DNA of 64,000 bases from Hyphomicrobiales bacterium (GTDB lineage Bacteria; Pseudomonadota; Alphaproteobacteria; Rhizobiales; Rhizobiaceae), in NCBI GenBank assembly GCA_900473745.1, contig UCMW01000004.1, forward strand, positions 186,001 to 250,000, written 5' to 3'. Each line of letters opens with the position of its first letter. Positions within the stretch are counted from its first letter, which is position 1. Shown here piece by piece: positions 35,032 through 43,728 of the stretch. Both the position numbers and the translations under genes were made by a program. A model generated the notes under the pieces. It ran no database searches. It had not been told where the DNA came from and saw only the letters and a list, made by a program, of their open reading frames with translations.

Positions 35032-35820
35032 ATGAGCCAAGTTTCCGCAGTCCTGATTACCGGCGCCTCCACGGGCATTGGCGCCACCTATGCCGAACGC
35101 TTCGCGCGACGCGGCCACGATCTTGTGCTGGTCGCCCGAGACGTGGCGCGTATGGAGGCGCTTGCAGGTCGCCTGCGCCAGGAAACCGGCGTCACGGTCG
35201 ATGTCCTCCGGGCCGATCTCACCCAGGCGGCGGATCTCGCCAAGGTCGAAACCCGGCTCCGTGACGATGCCCGCATCGGCATCCTCGTCAACAACGCCGG
35301 AACGGCAATCGGTGGGACCTTCGTCGACCAGAGCGTCGATGACATGAGCAAGCTTATCGCCCTCAACGCAACCGCGCTTGTCCGGCTGGCGGGTGCCATT
35401 GCTCCACGTCTGGCCAACGCTGGCGAGGGCGCGATCGTCAATATCGGTTCGGTCGTCGGCCTCGCACCTGAATTCGGCATGACGGTTTACGGCGCAACGA
35501 AGGCTTTTGTGCTCTTCCTGTCGCAGGGACTGGCCCAGGAACTTGGGCCCAAGGGCGTCTACGTGCAGGCCGTGCTTCCTGCCACGACCCGCACCGAGAT
35601 CTGGGATCATGTCGGCGCCGACGTCAATGCCATGAGCAATGTCATGGAAGTGAGTGATCTGGTCGATGCAGCCCTGGTCGGGTTCGACCGCCGCGAACCG
35701 GTGACCATTCCGCCGCTGCACGATGTCGGCCAGTGGGATGCCGTCGATGGCGCGCGCAAGGCGATGCTCGGCAACCTCGTCAACGCGCTCCCCGCCGAAC
35801 GCTATCGCAAAAGCGCCTGA
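35032..35820 (+). CDS. Short-chain dehydrogenase/reductase
   Basis: A 262-residue SDR of the DltE/YqjQ-like kind. The cofactor motif TGASTGIG is near residues 10-17, NNAG around 87, and the catalytic Tyr/Lys in VYGATKAF around 158-162. An Arg in the second strand (ARDVARM) favours NADP(H). ATG 35032 with AAGAG upstream is chosen; the in-frame ATGs from 34984 lie in the palindromic promoter region. It is the first gene downstream of the divergent TetR. Substrate unknown. Confidence 0.87.
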   Translation: MSQVSAVLITGASTGIGATYAERFARRGHDLVLVARDVARMEALAGRLRQETGVTVDVLRADLTQAADLAKVETRLRDDARIGILVNNAGTAIGGTFVDQSVDDMSKLIALNATALVRLAGAIAPRLANAGEGAIVNIGSVVGLAPEFGMTVYGATKAFVLFLSQGLAQELGPKGVYVQAVLPATTRTEIWDHVGADVNAMSNVMEVSDLVDAALVGFDRREPVTIPPLHDVGQWDAVDGARKAMLGNLVNALPAERYRKSA

Positions 35821-35946
35821 GCAATATCCAGTCAACAAGCTCAGTCTGTGAAGACGGCGTGGACCCCTTTCGCCGACCATCGTCACCCCCCGACAATTCC
35901 CCAAGGCCGTACGACCCTATGTCGCGTGCCAGATCGAGAACAACCC

Positions 35947-36771
35947 ATGGCTACCTTTGCTTCAAAAGGACAGAAGACTGCACTCGTGACCGGTGCCTCC
36001 AGCGGTATCGGCGAGGCGGCGGCATTAGCGCTGAGCCGCGCGGGCTACCGGGTGATCGGTACCAGCCGCAAGGCGGTACCCGGCGAGATCCGCGATGGTA
36101 TCCGGATGATCGCCTGCGACGTCACCTCGGACGCTTCCGTTACCGCCGCCATAGAACTCGCCCATGCTGAACTCGGCCGCATCGACCTCCTGGTCAATAA
36201 TGCCGGATACGCAGTATCCGGCGCTGCAGAGGAAAGCTCGGTGGAGCAGGTTCGTGCGCTCTTCGACACCAATGTCCTGGGCATTGTCCGGGTGACGAAC
36301 GAAGTCCTTCCGATCATGCGTCGACAGGGCGGTGGGCGGATCCTGAACATCGGATCGGTCATGGGGCTCATTCCTGGCCCCTTTGGCGCCCATTACTCGG
36401 CGAGCAAACATGCGATCGAAGGCTATTCGGAATCCCTGGATCACGAAGTCCGGCCGTTCGGCATCCGGGTCGCCGTCATCGAACCATGGGCAACGAAGAC
36501 CTCCATCGAGGCCAACTCACCGCAGGGCGATCGTCCCGTGGCTGCTTACAGCCAGACATTCGCCCGCTACCAGGCCGCGTTCGACGCGGCGATGGCGGCC
36601 GGTGACACGGCGGACGATGTCGCAGCGACCATCCTTGCCGCGGCCCAGGCCCGCAAGCCGCGACTTCGCTACCCCTCGGGCAAGGCTGCCCGACAGACAG
36701 CGTTTGCCCGACGGTTCCTGCCACGCGCGCTGTTCGATCGCGTCCTGCGCAAGCAGTTCAACATCGCCTGA
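35947..36771 (+). CDS. Short-chain dehydrogenase/reductase
   Basis: A 274-residue SDR. It has TGASSGIG (about 16-23), NNAGYAVSG (about 88), the Ser of NIGSVMG and the YSASKHAIEGYS catalytic stretch. The C-terminal region is basic and rather long. It resembles the group often annotated as oxidoreductases acting on ketones or sterol-like compounds, but the substrate cannot be inferred. It follows the first SDR by 126 bases and precedes a quinone-oxidoreductase-like gene. Confidence 0.87.
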   Translation: MATFASKGQKTALVTGASSGIGEAAALALSRAGYRVIGTSRKAVPGEIRDGIRMIACDVTSDASVTAAIELAHAELGRIDLLVNNAGYAVSGAAEESSVEQVRALFDTNVLGIVRVTNEVLPIMRRQGGGRILNIGSVMGLIPGPFGAHYSASKHAIEGYSESLDHEVRPFGIRVAVIEPWATKTSIEANSPQGDRPVAAYSQTFARYQAAFDAAMAAGDTADDVAATILAAAQARKPRLRYPSGKAARQTAFARRFLPRALFDRVLRKQFNIA

Positions 36772-36848
36772 GATTGTCATGGCATTCCCGAAAGCTCTGG
36801 CTTTCTTGCCCGCCTGAGCTGACAATTGTTCCACACTGGAGAAAACCC

Positions 36849-37850
36849 GTGAAAGCCTTCGTCGTCGACAACTACAAGAAGAAGGCCCCGCTGCGTCTGG
36901 CCGACATGCCCGATCCCGAGATTGGCGCCAATGACGTACTGGTCCGCATCGAGGCCACCGCGATCAACCTTCTCGATTCCAAGGTTCGCGACGGTGAATT
37001 CAAACTTTTCCTGCCCTATCGCCCGCCCTTCATTCTCGGCCATGATCTAGCTGGAACGGTTCTCCGGATTGGCGCCGATGTCCGACAGTTCAAGGCAGGC
37101 GATGAGGTCTATGCCCGCCCGCGCGATAACAGGGTCGGTACATTCGCAGAGATGATTGCAGTTGATGCGGCAGACTTGGCTCTGAAGCCCATAAGCCTCT
37201 CCATGGAACAGGCCGCCTCGATCCCCCTGGTCGGTCTGACCGCGTGGCAGGCACTCGTTGAGGTCGGCAAGGTAAAACCCGGCCAAAAGGTCTTCATTCA
37301 GGCCGGTTCCGGCGGTGTTGGCACTTTCGCCATCCAGCTCGCCAAACATCTCGGCGCTACCGTGGCAACCACCACCAGCGCCGCTAATATCGAGCTGGTC
37401 AAGAGTCTCGGTGCCGACGTGGTCATCGACTACAAGACGCAGGACTTCGAACAGGTGTTGAGGGGTTACGACCTGGTGCTCAACAGCCAGGATCCAAAGA
37501 CGCTGGCAAAATCGGTGAATGTTTTGAAGCCTGGCGGAAAACTGATCTCGATCTCCGGTCCGCCGGACGTGCCCTTCGCCAAGTCCTTGCAGCTGAACCT
37601 CATCCTCCGCTTTGTGATGCGGATGCTGAGCCGTGGCATTCTGAAGAAGGCAAAGAGCCGCGGCGTCGACTATTCCTTCCTCTTCATGCGCGCGGAAGGC
37701 CAGCAGCTGAGCGAGATTGCCAAGCTTATCGACGCCGGCATCGTCCGCCCGGTCGTGGACAAGGTGTTTCCCTTTGCGCAGACTGGAGAAGCGCTGGACT
37801 ATGTCGAAACAGGGCGCGCCAAGGGCAAGGTCGTGGTCTCGATTGCCTAA
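36849..37850 (+). CDS. Medium-chain NADP-dependent oxidoreductase (quinone oxidoreductase-like)
   Basis: A 333-residue MDR protein without the structural zinc cysteines. A GroES-like domain (1-120, ILGHDLAGTV) is followed by a Rossmann domain with the cofactor loop AGSGGVGTFAIQLAKHLGA near residues 143-162. It starts at GTG 36849 with GGAGAA seven bases upstream. It likely reduces enones or quinones with NADPH. Together with the two SDRs and the divergent TetR it looks like an inducible detoxification set for reactive carbonyls. Confidence 0.87.
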   Translation: MKAFVVDNYKKKAPLRLADMPDPEIGANDVLVRIEATAINLLDSKVRDGEFKLFLPYRPPFILGHDLAGTVLRIGADVRQFKAGDEVYARPRDNRVGTFAEMIAVDAADLALKPISLSMEQAASIPLVGLTAWQALVEVGKVKPGQKVFIQAGSGGVGTFAIQLAKHLGATVATTTSAANIELVKSLGADVVIDYKTQDFEQVLRGYDLVLNSQDPKTLAKSVNVLKPGGKLISISGPPDVPFAKSLQLNLILRFVMRMLSRGILKKAKSRGVDYSFLFMRAEGQQLSEIAKLIDAGIVRPVVDKVFPFAQTGEALDYVETGRAKGKVVVSIA

Positions 37851-38260
37851 CGACCGTCTGCCCGGCAGGAGGGTATGTTAGTCAAGGCACCATGTCTGGT
37901 GCGCGTTCATCCTTCTTTCCGTTCCGGAAGGCGGTGGTTGTTGAATCAGTCGGCCCCTTCGAGGCTTCGGCGAAAGCACCGTAATGAAACCGCGGACGCG
38001 TCCGACAGACGCCTAGGCAGACGACCCTCATCTCCGTCGCAGGAGCGAGGAAGGGAGCCCGACAGCGGCATTATGCCGGGAAAGCTACCAGCGGTGCTCA
38101 CCCGACTAGGACGCTGTCGCCGGTCACGCCCTATGGATGTTTTCCGCGAGGTCTTGCAAGTTCTGATAAGCGGACCCATATTCATCGCAGTGGCAGCCAT
38201 TGAACGGGCACTGCCACTTTCTGGGCGGCACGCACCCTGGCCCCAATTAAGGAGGACATC
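37851..38260. other. 410-bp intergenic region with a hairpin
   Basis: No convincing gene is seen. One perfect 8-bp inverted repeat (AGTGGCAG at 38189-38196 with CTGCCACT at 38211-38218) sits about 40 bases before the next gene. The rest, including CTGCCCGGCAG at 37858-37868, shows no coding pattern. It probably carries the promoter of the small-gene run starting at 38261. Confidence 0.5.
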
Positions 38261-38509
38261 ATGTCTTCCGACCTTCATCAGCCGATCGGCAGCTTCGACA
38301 TCAGCATCATCCGAAACGCGCTCCGGAATGCCGGGTTTCGCTGCGAAGAACCACTCTGCGAGCTGGACCGCGGCGCGGCGCGCCATGCGATGACCCTTTA
38401 CCAGAAGGGTGTCCGCAGATCCGGAGATTTGGTGCCCGCCGTGAACCTCTGGGCAGACAAGGCCGTCATCGCGCGGCTGAAGAGCAGCAGTCAGGTCACG
38501 AGCCTGTGA
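38261..38509 (+). CDS. Hypothetical small protein (82 aa)
   Basis: An 82-residue soluble protein with no family I recognise. An excellent AAGGAGG ribosome site lies before ATG 38261 and the stop overlaps the next start as GTGA, which makes it a credible gene. The sequence is mixed charge with two cysteines (FRCEEPLCEL) and a basic MTLYQKGVRRSG stretch. It is the first gene of a short operon with a DUF1488 protein. Confidence 0.75.
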   Translation: MSSDLHQPIGSFDISIIRNALRNAGFRCEEPLCELDRGAARHAMTLYQKGVRRSGDLVPAVNLWADKAVIARLKSSSQVTSL

Positions 38510-38793
38510 CCCTTGCCTTCCCCAATCCGACCCGTGCCTATGACGAGACGCGCGGTCTCATTCGTTTCATCGGGCATGACGGCCTGAACCAGGTTCTGTT
38601 TCTCTTGCCTGTCGCACTGTTTGACCGTGAGGGGTCGACCAATGCACGCAAGGAACGCGACTATCTCCTGGCATTCGATCGCCTGCGGGACCGCATCCTG
38701 ACGACAGCGAGGCAAGCCTATCAGTCTCGGCGACGACATACGATCGAACTCGATCTCAGTGCATTCGGGTCGTCCCTCCAGTCGGCGACCTGA
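38506..38793 (+). CDS. DUF1488-family protein
   Basis: A 95-residue protein. The start MTLAFPNPTRAYDETRGLIRFIGHDG followed by a PVALFD segment matches the DUF1488 pattern of small alpha- and gamma-proteobacterial proteins. It begins at GTG 38506, overlapping the upstream stop. No catalytic residues or membrane segments are visible and the function of the family is unknown to me. Confidence 0.8.
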   Translation: MTLAFPNPTRAYDETRGLIRFIGHDGLNQVLFLLPVALFDREGSTNARKERDYLLAFDRLRDRILTTARQAYQSRRRHTIELDLSAFGSSLQSAT

Positions 38794-38838
38794 CGACGCC
38801 AATCACAGCGACTGGCGAGCTCGGAAGAGGAATACGTC

Positions 38839-38919
38839 ATGATCGATCGTGAGCAATCCACTGCAGTAATCGTCCATGACGACCGCCTCGGGCAGGCATT
38901 TGGCCTCCCACCATGCTGA
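38839..38919 (+). CDS. Possible 26-residue leader peptide
   Basis: A tiny ORF with a GAAGAGGA ribosome-like site about six bases before ATG 38839. Its stop (ATGCTGA) overlaps the start of the 38913 gene, which has no ribosome site of its own. It may serve to carry ribosomes to that gene. The 26-residue peptide has no recognisable feature. Confidence 0.35.
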   Translation: MIDREQSTAVIVHDDRLGQAFGLPPC

Positions 38920-39215
38920 CGAATAATCCACCGGAAGGTGAGCGAAAACTGGCCGACCAGGCGCTGCTGCGTGCACTGCTTCATCGTTCAAACTACGCGA
39001 GCGAAGATCTCCGAGCCCGGTCGGACCGCGACCATGCAAGAGAGGTCGTCGTCATCGAACGCTTACGCAAGGGAATGGTCATGAGCGATATGCAGCCAGC
39101 CGTCTGGGAGAAGGTCGCTTTCAGTCACGCTGCGGCGCTGTTGCGCTGGGAAGACGAGGGTGGAAGTCCGTCGGGTGGCGATCAGGCCATTGTGCCCGAG
39201 AAGCGAGGCATCTGA
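38913..39215 (+). CDS. Hypothetical protein (100 aa)
   Basis: A 100-residue charged, mostly helical soluble protein without a family I recognise (LADQALLRALLHRSNYASEDLRARSDRDHAREVV in part). It overlaps a tiny upstream ORF by seven bases and its stop overlaps the ATG at 39215, so it lies in a chain of coupled small genes. It lacks its own clear ribosome site, which lowers confidence. Confidence 0.55.
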   Translation: MLTNNPPEGERKLADQALLRALLHRSNYASEDLRARSDRDHAREVVVIERLRKGMVMSDMQPAVWEKVAFSHAAALLRWEDEGGSPSGGDQAIVPEKRGI

Positions 39216-39385
39216 TGGAGCCTTCGGACAAGGTGATCGTACTGGCCGACATTCGCAAGAAACGGATCGCTTCGGCGACATGCCGACCGAACGTTTTCGA
39301 GATCAGGACAGGGGCAGGTAAGCGGCCGGATTGCAGTATCCATCCATTCGCAGCGCGGCCCGCTGTTCCGCCGAAGCTGGCCTGA
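39215..39385 (+). CDS. Hypothetical protein (56 aa)
   Basis: A 56-residue basic protein whose ATG shares its A with the stop of the preceding gene (TGATG). The stretch VIVLADIRKKR is followed by a basic, proline-rich tail. No family recognised. Support comes only from the coupled start and the position in the small-gene run. Confidence 0.45.
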   Translation: MEPSDKVIVLADIRKKRIASATCRPNVFEIRTGAGKRPDCSIHPFAARPAVPPKLA

Positions 39386-39461
39386 TCAACACTAAGGTCG
39401 CATCTCGATCTGATCTCTACACCGCCACCAAATGACACCGGTCCCCGCAAAGGAGTCTCAC

Positions 39462-39740
39462 ATGTTTACGCGAACGAAGACGAGAACCGTGCATTTCGAT
39501 GCGCCCTTTACCCTGACAGGTCTGGAGGGTGTCCATCCACCCGGCGACTACCAGGTGCAGGACGAAGAGGAACAGATCACCGGAATTTCCTGGCTCGCCT
39601 ATCGGCGCGTGGCAACCATGATCGAAGTCGTCGCCGGCCAGAAGACGAGCCTGATCCATATCGACCCTTCGGACCTGGATGCCGCTCTGGACATGGACAG
39701 GGGCCTGTCCGGCCAGAAAAACCTCAACACAACACACTGA
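39462..39740 (+). CDS. Hypothetical protein (92 aa)
   Basis: A 92-residue soluble protein with a perfect AAGGAG ribosome site eight bases before ATG 39462. The pattern FDAPFTLTGLEGVHPPGDYQV followed by ISWLAYRRVAT is like a group of rhizobial hypothetical proteins that I know only as conserved; no function is assigned. It is followed 15 bases later by another small gene of similar status. Confidence 0.75.
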   Translation: MFTRTKTRTVHFDAPFTLTGLEGVHPPGDYQVQDEEEQITGISWLAYRRVATMIEVVAGQKTSLIHIDPSDLDAALDMDRGLSGQKNLNTTH

Positions 39741-39755
39741 TGATTGGAGAAACCC

Positions 39756-39959
39756 ATGCCTTCTCACCGCTTTACCATCGGCCAGATGGTTCGTCTCGTG
39801 ACCACCAAGGGTCTGTCGCCGGCTGCTGCCGTCACCTACACGATCGAGGCACCCATGCCGGCCTATCAGAACAGCCCGCAGTATCGGCTCTGGAATGCCG
39901 AACTCCGCCAAGGGCGCGTCGCTCTGGAGCGTGATCTGGAGGCTATTGGATCCGCGTGA
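39756..39959 (+). CDS. Hypothetical protein (67 aa)
   Basis: A 67-residue protein starting MPSHRFTIGQMVRL, with a central TYTIEAPMPAYQNSPQYRLWN and a charged end (ERDLEAIGSA). The layout, a short SH3-like beta fold by appearance, recurs in many small rhizobial proteins of unknown function. GGAG precedes ATG 39756. It lies 97 bases upstream of the glycosyltransferase gene. Confidence 0.72.
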   Translation: MPSHRFTIGQMVRLVTTKGLSPAAAVTYTIEAPMPAYQNSPQYRLWNAELRQGRVALERDLEAIGSA

Positions 39960-40056
39960 TTCGGAGGCCGATGCGAGTGCATCCACCATGCGGCCGCGCT
40001 GTGCGTCCCTGGCTTTTTTGGCGAGACCTCGCCACCATGTTCTGGAGGGAACGCAG

Positions 40057-42336
40057 ATGAGCAGACCGGCACGTATCGCATTCATCGGCAATTCTCTTCC
40101 GCGCCAATGCGGGATAGCGACATTTACCGGCGACATCTCTCAGGCCCTGACGGACGGGGTTGAACCCGTCCAGACCAGCATCGTCGCCGTGACGGATGCC
40201 AGGCAGAGTTACGCCTATCCTGACGACGTGATCTTCGAGATCCGCGAGGAGGAAGTCGAAGACTATGTGACGGCTGCGCGGGTCCTGAATGAAGGCCGGT
40301 TCGATGTGGTCTCGCTGCAGCACGAATTCGGCATTTTCGGCGGTCCGGACGGCGAACATATCCTCGCGCTTCTGGAAAACCTGCGCATTCCGCTCGTTAC
40401 CACCTGCCACACCATCCTTGCCGAACCGACACCGTCTCAACACCGGGTCCTGCAGAAGGTCGCGGCGCAGTCCAGCCGTGTCGTCGTCATGGCGGAGAAG
40501 GGACGCACGCTGCTGACGGAAATCTATGGCGTGGCTCCCCAGAAGATCGACGTCATCGCCCATGGCATACCCGATCGACCCTTTCATGACCCGGATCTTG
40601 CCAAGATAGAGCGCGGTTACGCCGGCAGGCCCATCATCCTGACATTTGGTCTCCTCTCTCCCAACAAGGGTATCGAGGTGGTCATCGATGCTATGCCTGC
40701 GATCCTCAAGGAAAGCCCCGAGGCCCTTTACATCGTTCTCGGCGCAACGCACCCGACGCTTTTGCGCCAGCAGGGCGAGGCCTATCGTGACAGTCTGCGC
40801 CAGCGCACCGAGCGGCTGGGCGTCGATCATGCAGTGCAGTTTCTCAATCGTTTCGTCGATCTATCGACGCTTCTCGACTTCATTGCCATGTGCGACGTCT
40901 ATGTGACGCCCTATCTCGACGAGGCGCAGATGACGTCGGGAACGCTGTCCTACAGTTTCGGCATGGGCAGTGCTGTGGTTTCGACGCCTTACTGGCACGC
41001 CTGCGATCTCTTGGGCGACGACCGCGGCGTGTTGGTTCCCTTTGGGGATGCACCGGCGACGGCCAAGGCAATCGCGACCTTGCTCGGCGATGACGAGGCC
41101 AGGATGGCGATGCGCAAGAGGGCCTACGAGGCCGGCCGCGCAATGATCTGGTCGCATGTCGCCACGCTCTATCTCGACAGCATGGCGAAGGCGCGCACCG
41201 CCTATCGGCCCAAGCTCGTCAGCGACCTCATCTCCCTGCGGATCAAGCGCCCACCGCAGCAGACAGCTTTGAAGCTCGGCCATCTGCACACGATGTGCGA
41301 CGACACGGGCATCATCCAGCACGCGGTGTTCTCCGTGCCGGACAGGTCGCATGGCTACTGCGTCGATGACAACGCGCGAGCCCTCCTTCTGTCCTCGCTC
41401 CTGTCGGCCGTCGGCGAGACGGGCATAGCGGACGGGATGACAGCTTCCTTCGCGGCCTTCGTCGAACACGCCTGGAACCCGGATACAGGCCGGTTCCGAA
41501 ACTTCATGAGCTACGATCGCCGTTGGCTTGAAGACAAGGGCTCCGAAGACAGTCATGGGCGAACCCTCTGGGCGCTCGGTGCCTGCGCCCTGTCCGATAC
41601 CGATGCACCACGCCGCCGATGGGCGAGTGCCCTCTTTGCCCAGGCGATGTCCGTCACGCTCGACTTTCGTTCCCCCCGCGCCTGGGCTTTCACGCTTCTC
41701 GGGCTCAACGATTACTGCAGAGCCAACCCTCAAGACGCCCAAGCGCGCATGCTCCGCCTTCGTCATGCCGACAGTCTGATGGACCTGGACCGTCGTGTGT
41801 CGAAAAGCGGGCGCCGCTGGTTTGAGGAGGGACTATCTTATGAAAATGCCCGCCTGAGCCAGGCGTTAATCATGACCGGCATCGCGACCAAGGTGCCGGC
41901 CTTCGTCGAGACCGGCGTTGCAACGCTGGAATGGTTGATGACCCAGCAGACAGGGGAGAAGGGCAATTTCCGCGCTATTGGAACCGATGGCTTCTTCGAG
42001 ATCGATCAACCGCCCAAGCTCTTCGACCAACAGCCGGTCGAGGCGACGGCAACCGTGGCCGCCTGTCTTACAGCTTACGAGGCGACTGCGGACAGGAGCT
42101 GGATCGAGGCCGCGCACAGGGCCTTCGACTGGTTCACGGGCAGCAATGATCACGGCGTCTCCCTCGTCGATACGGAGACGGGCAGTTGCCGCGACGGCCT
42201 GCATGTGGATCGCCCCAACGAGAACCGGGGAGCTGAATCCGTGCTCTGCTACCTGATCTCCTGCGTGGAGCTTGGTCGCGTCAACCAGATGCTGCGACCG
42301 ATACCTCCAAGGGTCAGCGCCAGGCAATTGTCATGA
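40057..42336 (+). CDS. GT4 glycosyltransferase with large C-terminal helical domain
   Basis: A 759-residue two-domain protein. Residues 1-400 form a GT-B glycosyltransferase family 4 fold (start RIAFIGNSLPRQCGIATFTGD, nucleotide-sugar part LTFGLLSPNKGIEVV, and the acceptor-side EAQMTSGTLSYSFG). Residues 410-740 form an (alpha/alpha) barrel-like domain with HTMCDDTGIIQHA and GYCVDDNARALL. ATG 40057 has GGAGGG upstream. Its stop overlaps the GH130 gene (ATGA), so it works with that enzyme and the AGE epimerase. It probably makes or extends a mannose-type glycan in the cytosol; donor and acceptor are unknown. Confidence 0.85.
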   Translation: MSRPARIAFIGNSLPRQCGIATFTGDISQALTDGVEPVQTSIVAVTDARQSYAYPDDVIFEIREEEVEDYVTAARVLNEGRFDVVSLQHEFGIFGGPDGEHILALLENLRIPLVTTCHTILAEPTPSQHRVLQKVAAQSSRVVVMAEKGRTLLTEIYGVAPQKIDVIAHGIPDRPFHDPDLAKIERGYAGRPIILTFGLLSPNKGIEVVIDAMPAILKESPEALYIVLGATHPTLLRQQGEAYRDSLRQRTERLGVDHAVQFLNRFVDLSTLLDFIAMCDVYVTPYLDEAQMTSGTLSYSFGMGSAVVSTPYWHACDLLGDDRGVLVPFGDAPATAKAIATLLGDDEARMAMRKRAYEAGRAMIWSHVATLYLDSMAKARTAYRPKLVSDLISLRIKRPPQQTALKLGHLHTMCDDTGIIQHAVFSVPDRSHGYCVDDNARALLLSSLLSAVGETGIADGMTASFAAFVEHAWNPDTGRFRNFMSYDRRWLEDKGSEDSHGRTLWALGACALSDTDAPRRRWASALFAQAMSVTLDFRSPRAWAFTLLGLNDYCRANPQDAQARMLRLRHADSLMDLDRRVSKSGRRWFEEGLSYENARLSQALIMTGIATKVPAFVETGVATLEWLMTQQTGEKGNFRAIGTDGFFEIDQPPKLFDQQPVEATATVAACLTAYEATADRSWIEAAHRAFDWFTGSNDHGVSLVDTETGSCRDGLHVDRPNENRGAESVLCYLISCVELGRVNQMLRPIPPRVSARQLS

Positions 42337-43688
42337 GCGGCCCCACCCACAGTAAGAACTTCGAAAGATCAACATTGCCCCAGTCCAGCCTTCTCAATCG
42401 GCAAGCCCTCTATCTGAGGCCCGATCCGACGCGCGTCATCGTGCGACCTTTCAAGCCATCGACTGAACCTCGACATCTCAATCCACGCGACAAGTCGCGG
42501 GCGAATGAAATCGTCGATCGCGTCTTGTCGCTGGACCCGACGGCGACGGCCAATCAGCTGCGCGACATCCTCGCCAATTTCGATGGCAGGCACCGCAACC
42601 TGCTGCGCCAGTTCGAACTGCGGGCGGATGCGATGGAGGATGCTTTTCAGCACCACCAGCGCTTCAGCCAGCAGCAAAGACAGCTGGTCGGCGCCTATTT
42701 CATGAACGAATACTCCTTCGAGTCCGCCGCTCTCTTCAATCCGAGCATCGTGCCGCATCCGGATCAGTCCGGTGTAGCTGAAGGGAGCCGTCGGCTGATC
42801 ATCAGCCTGAGGGCCGTGGGAGAGGGGCACATCTCCTCGCTCACCTTCCGCTCCGGCGTGATCGACGCGGAGGGGGACGTTACTATCGATGCGCCGACGC
42901 AATTGGCAGGTCTGCCGGACATTCATGCAAGTGACGGACTGGCGCCCGCCGGCTGCATCGGGATCAGTTTCAAGGACGAAAGCGATCTCAGCGAGCGGGT
43001 CGTCTTTCCGGTGACCGAGGCGCAATCGAACGGCATCGAAGATGCCCGTTTCGTCGCCTTCGACGACGACGGCAAGATGATCTACTTCGCCACCTACACC
43101 GCCTATAGCGGCTCATCCATCCGATCGGAGCTTCTGGAGACGACGGACTTCCTGAACTTCACCCTGACGCCGCTGCGGGGACCCGCCGCCCGCAACAAGG
43201 GCATGGCGCTCTTTCCCCGTCGCATCGATGGCCGCTACGCGATGATCGCCCGGCAGGACAGCGAAAACCTCTTTCTGCTCTATTCCGACAACTTGCATCA
43301 ATGGGATGAAGGACGGCTCCTGATGAAGCCGGAATTCGCTTGGCAGTTCGTCCAGATCGGCAATTGCGGCTCCCCTGTTGAAATCGACGAGGGATGGCTG
43401 CTGTTCACCCATGGCGTCGGCCCGATGCGGCGTTACGCGATCGGGGTGACGCTGCTCGACAAGCACGATCCGAGCATCATCCTGTCGCGCACGGTCGAAC
43501 CGTTGCTGCAGCCCGAACCGACGGAGCGCGAGGGCTATGTGCCGAACGTCGTCTATTCCTGCGGTGCCATGCGGCATGGCGATCTGATCGCGCTGCCATA
43601 TGCCGTCTCGGATACCTATTCCAACTTCACCACAATCAAGATCAGCAGGCTTCTCGAAACGATGCATCCCATCGGGACAGCCTTGTGA
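42333..43688 (+). CDS. Glycoside hydrolase family 130 enzyme (beta-mannoside phosphorylase/hydrolase-like)
   Basis: A 451-residue protein. After an N-terminal helical extension of about 125 residues, a five-bladed beta-propeller carries GH130 marks: SFESAALFNPSIV, GIEDARFV (about 234), KGMALFPRRIDGRYAMI, GSPVEIDEGWLLFTHGVG and GYVPNVVYSCG. GH130 enzymes act on beta-1,2- or beta-1,4-linked mannosides, usually by phosphorolysis to mannose 1-phosphate. It is translationally coupled to the GT4 gene and 40 bases upstream of the AGE-family gene. Substrate linkage cannot be read from sequence. Confidence 0.85.
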   Translation: MSGPTHSKNFERSTLPQSSLLNRQALYLRPDPTRVIVRPFKPSTEPRHLNPRDKSRANEIVDRVLSLDPTATANQLRDILANFDGRHRNLLRQFELRADAMEDAFQHHQRFSQQQRQLVGAYFMNEYSFESAALFNPSIVPHPDQSGVAEGSRRLIISLRAVGEGHISSLTFRSGVIDAEGDVTIDAPTQLAGLPDIHASDGLAPAGCIGISFKDESDLSERVVFPVTEAQSNGIEDARFVAFDDDGKMIYFATYTAYSGSSIRSELLETTDFLNFTLTPLRGPAARNKGMALFPRRIDGRYAMIARQDSENLFLLYSDNLHQWDEGRLLMKPEFAWQFVQIGNCGSPVEIDEGWLLFTHGVGPMRRYAIGVTLLDKHDPSIILSRTVEPLLQPEPTEREGYVPNVVYSCGAMRHGDLIALPYAVSDTYSNFTTIKISRLLETMHPIGTAL

Positions 43689-43728
43689 AAGCGGAGGGTG
43701 GGTGGCCCGTACCACCAGGCGATCGGTC

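Noticed and set aside
37875..38393. Rightward open frame of 172 codons across the 37.9-38.3 kb gap
   Set aside because: It overlaps the better-supported 38261 gene in another frame, has no ribosome site and is low-complexity Arg/Ser-rich.
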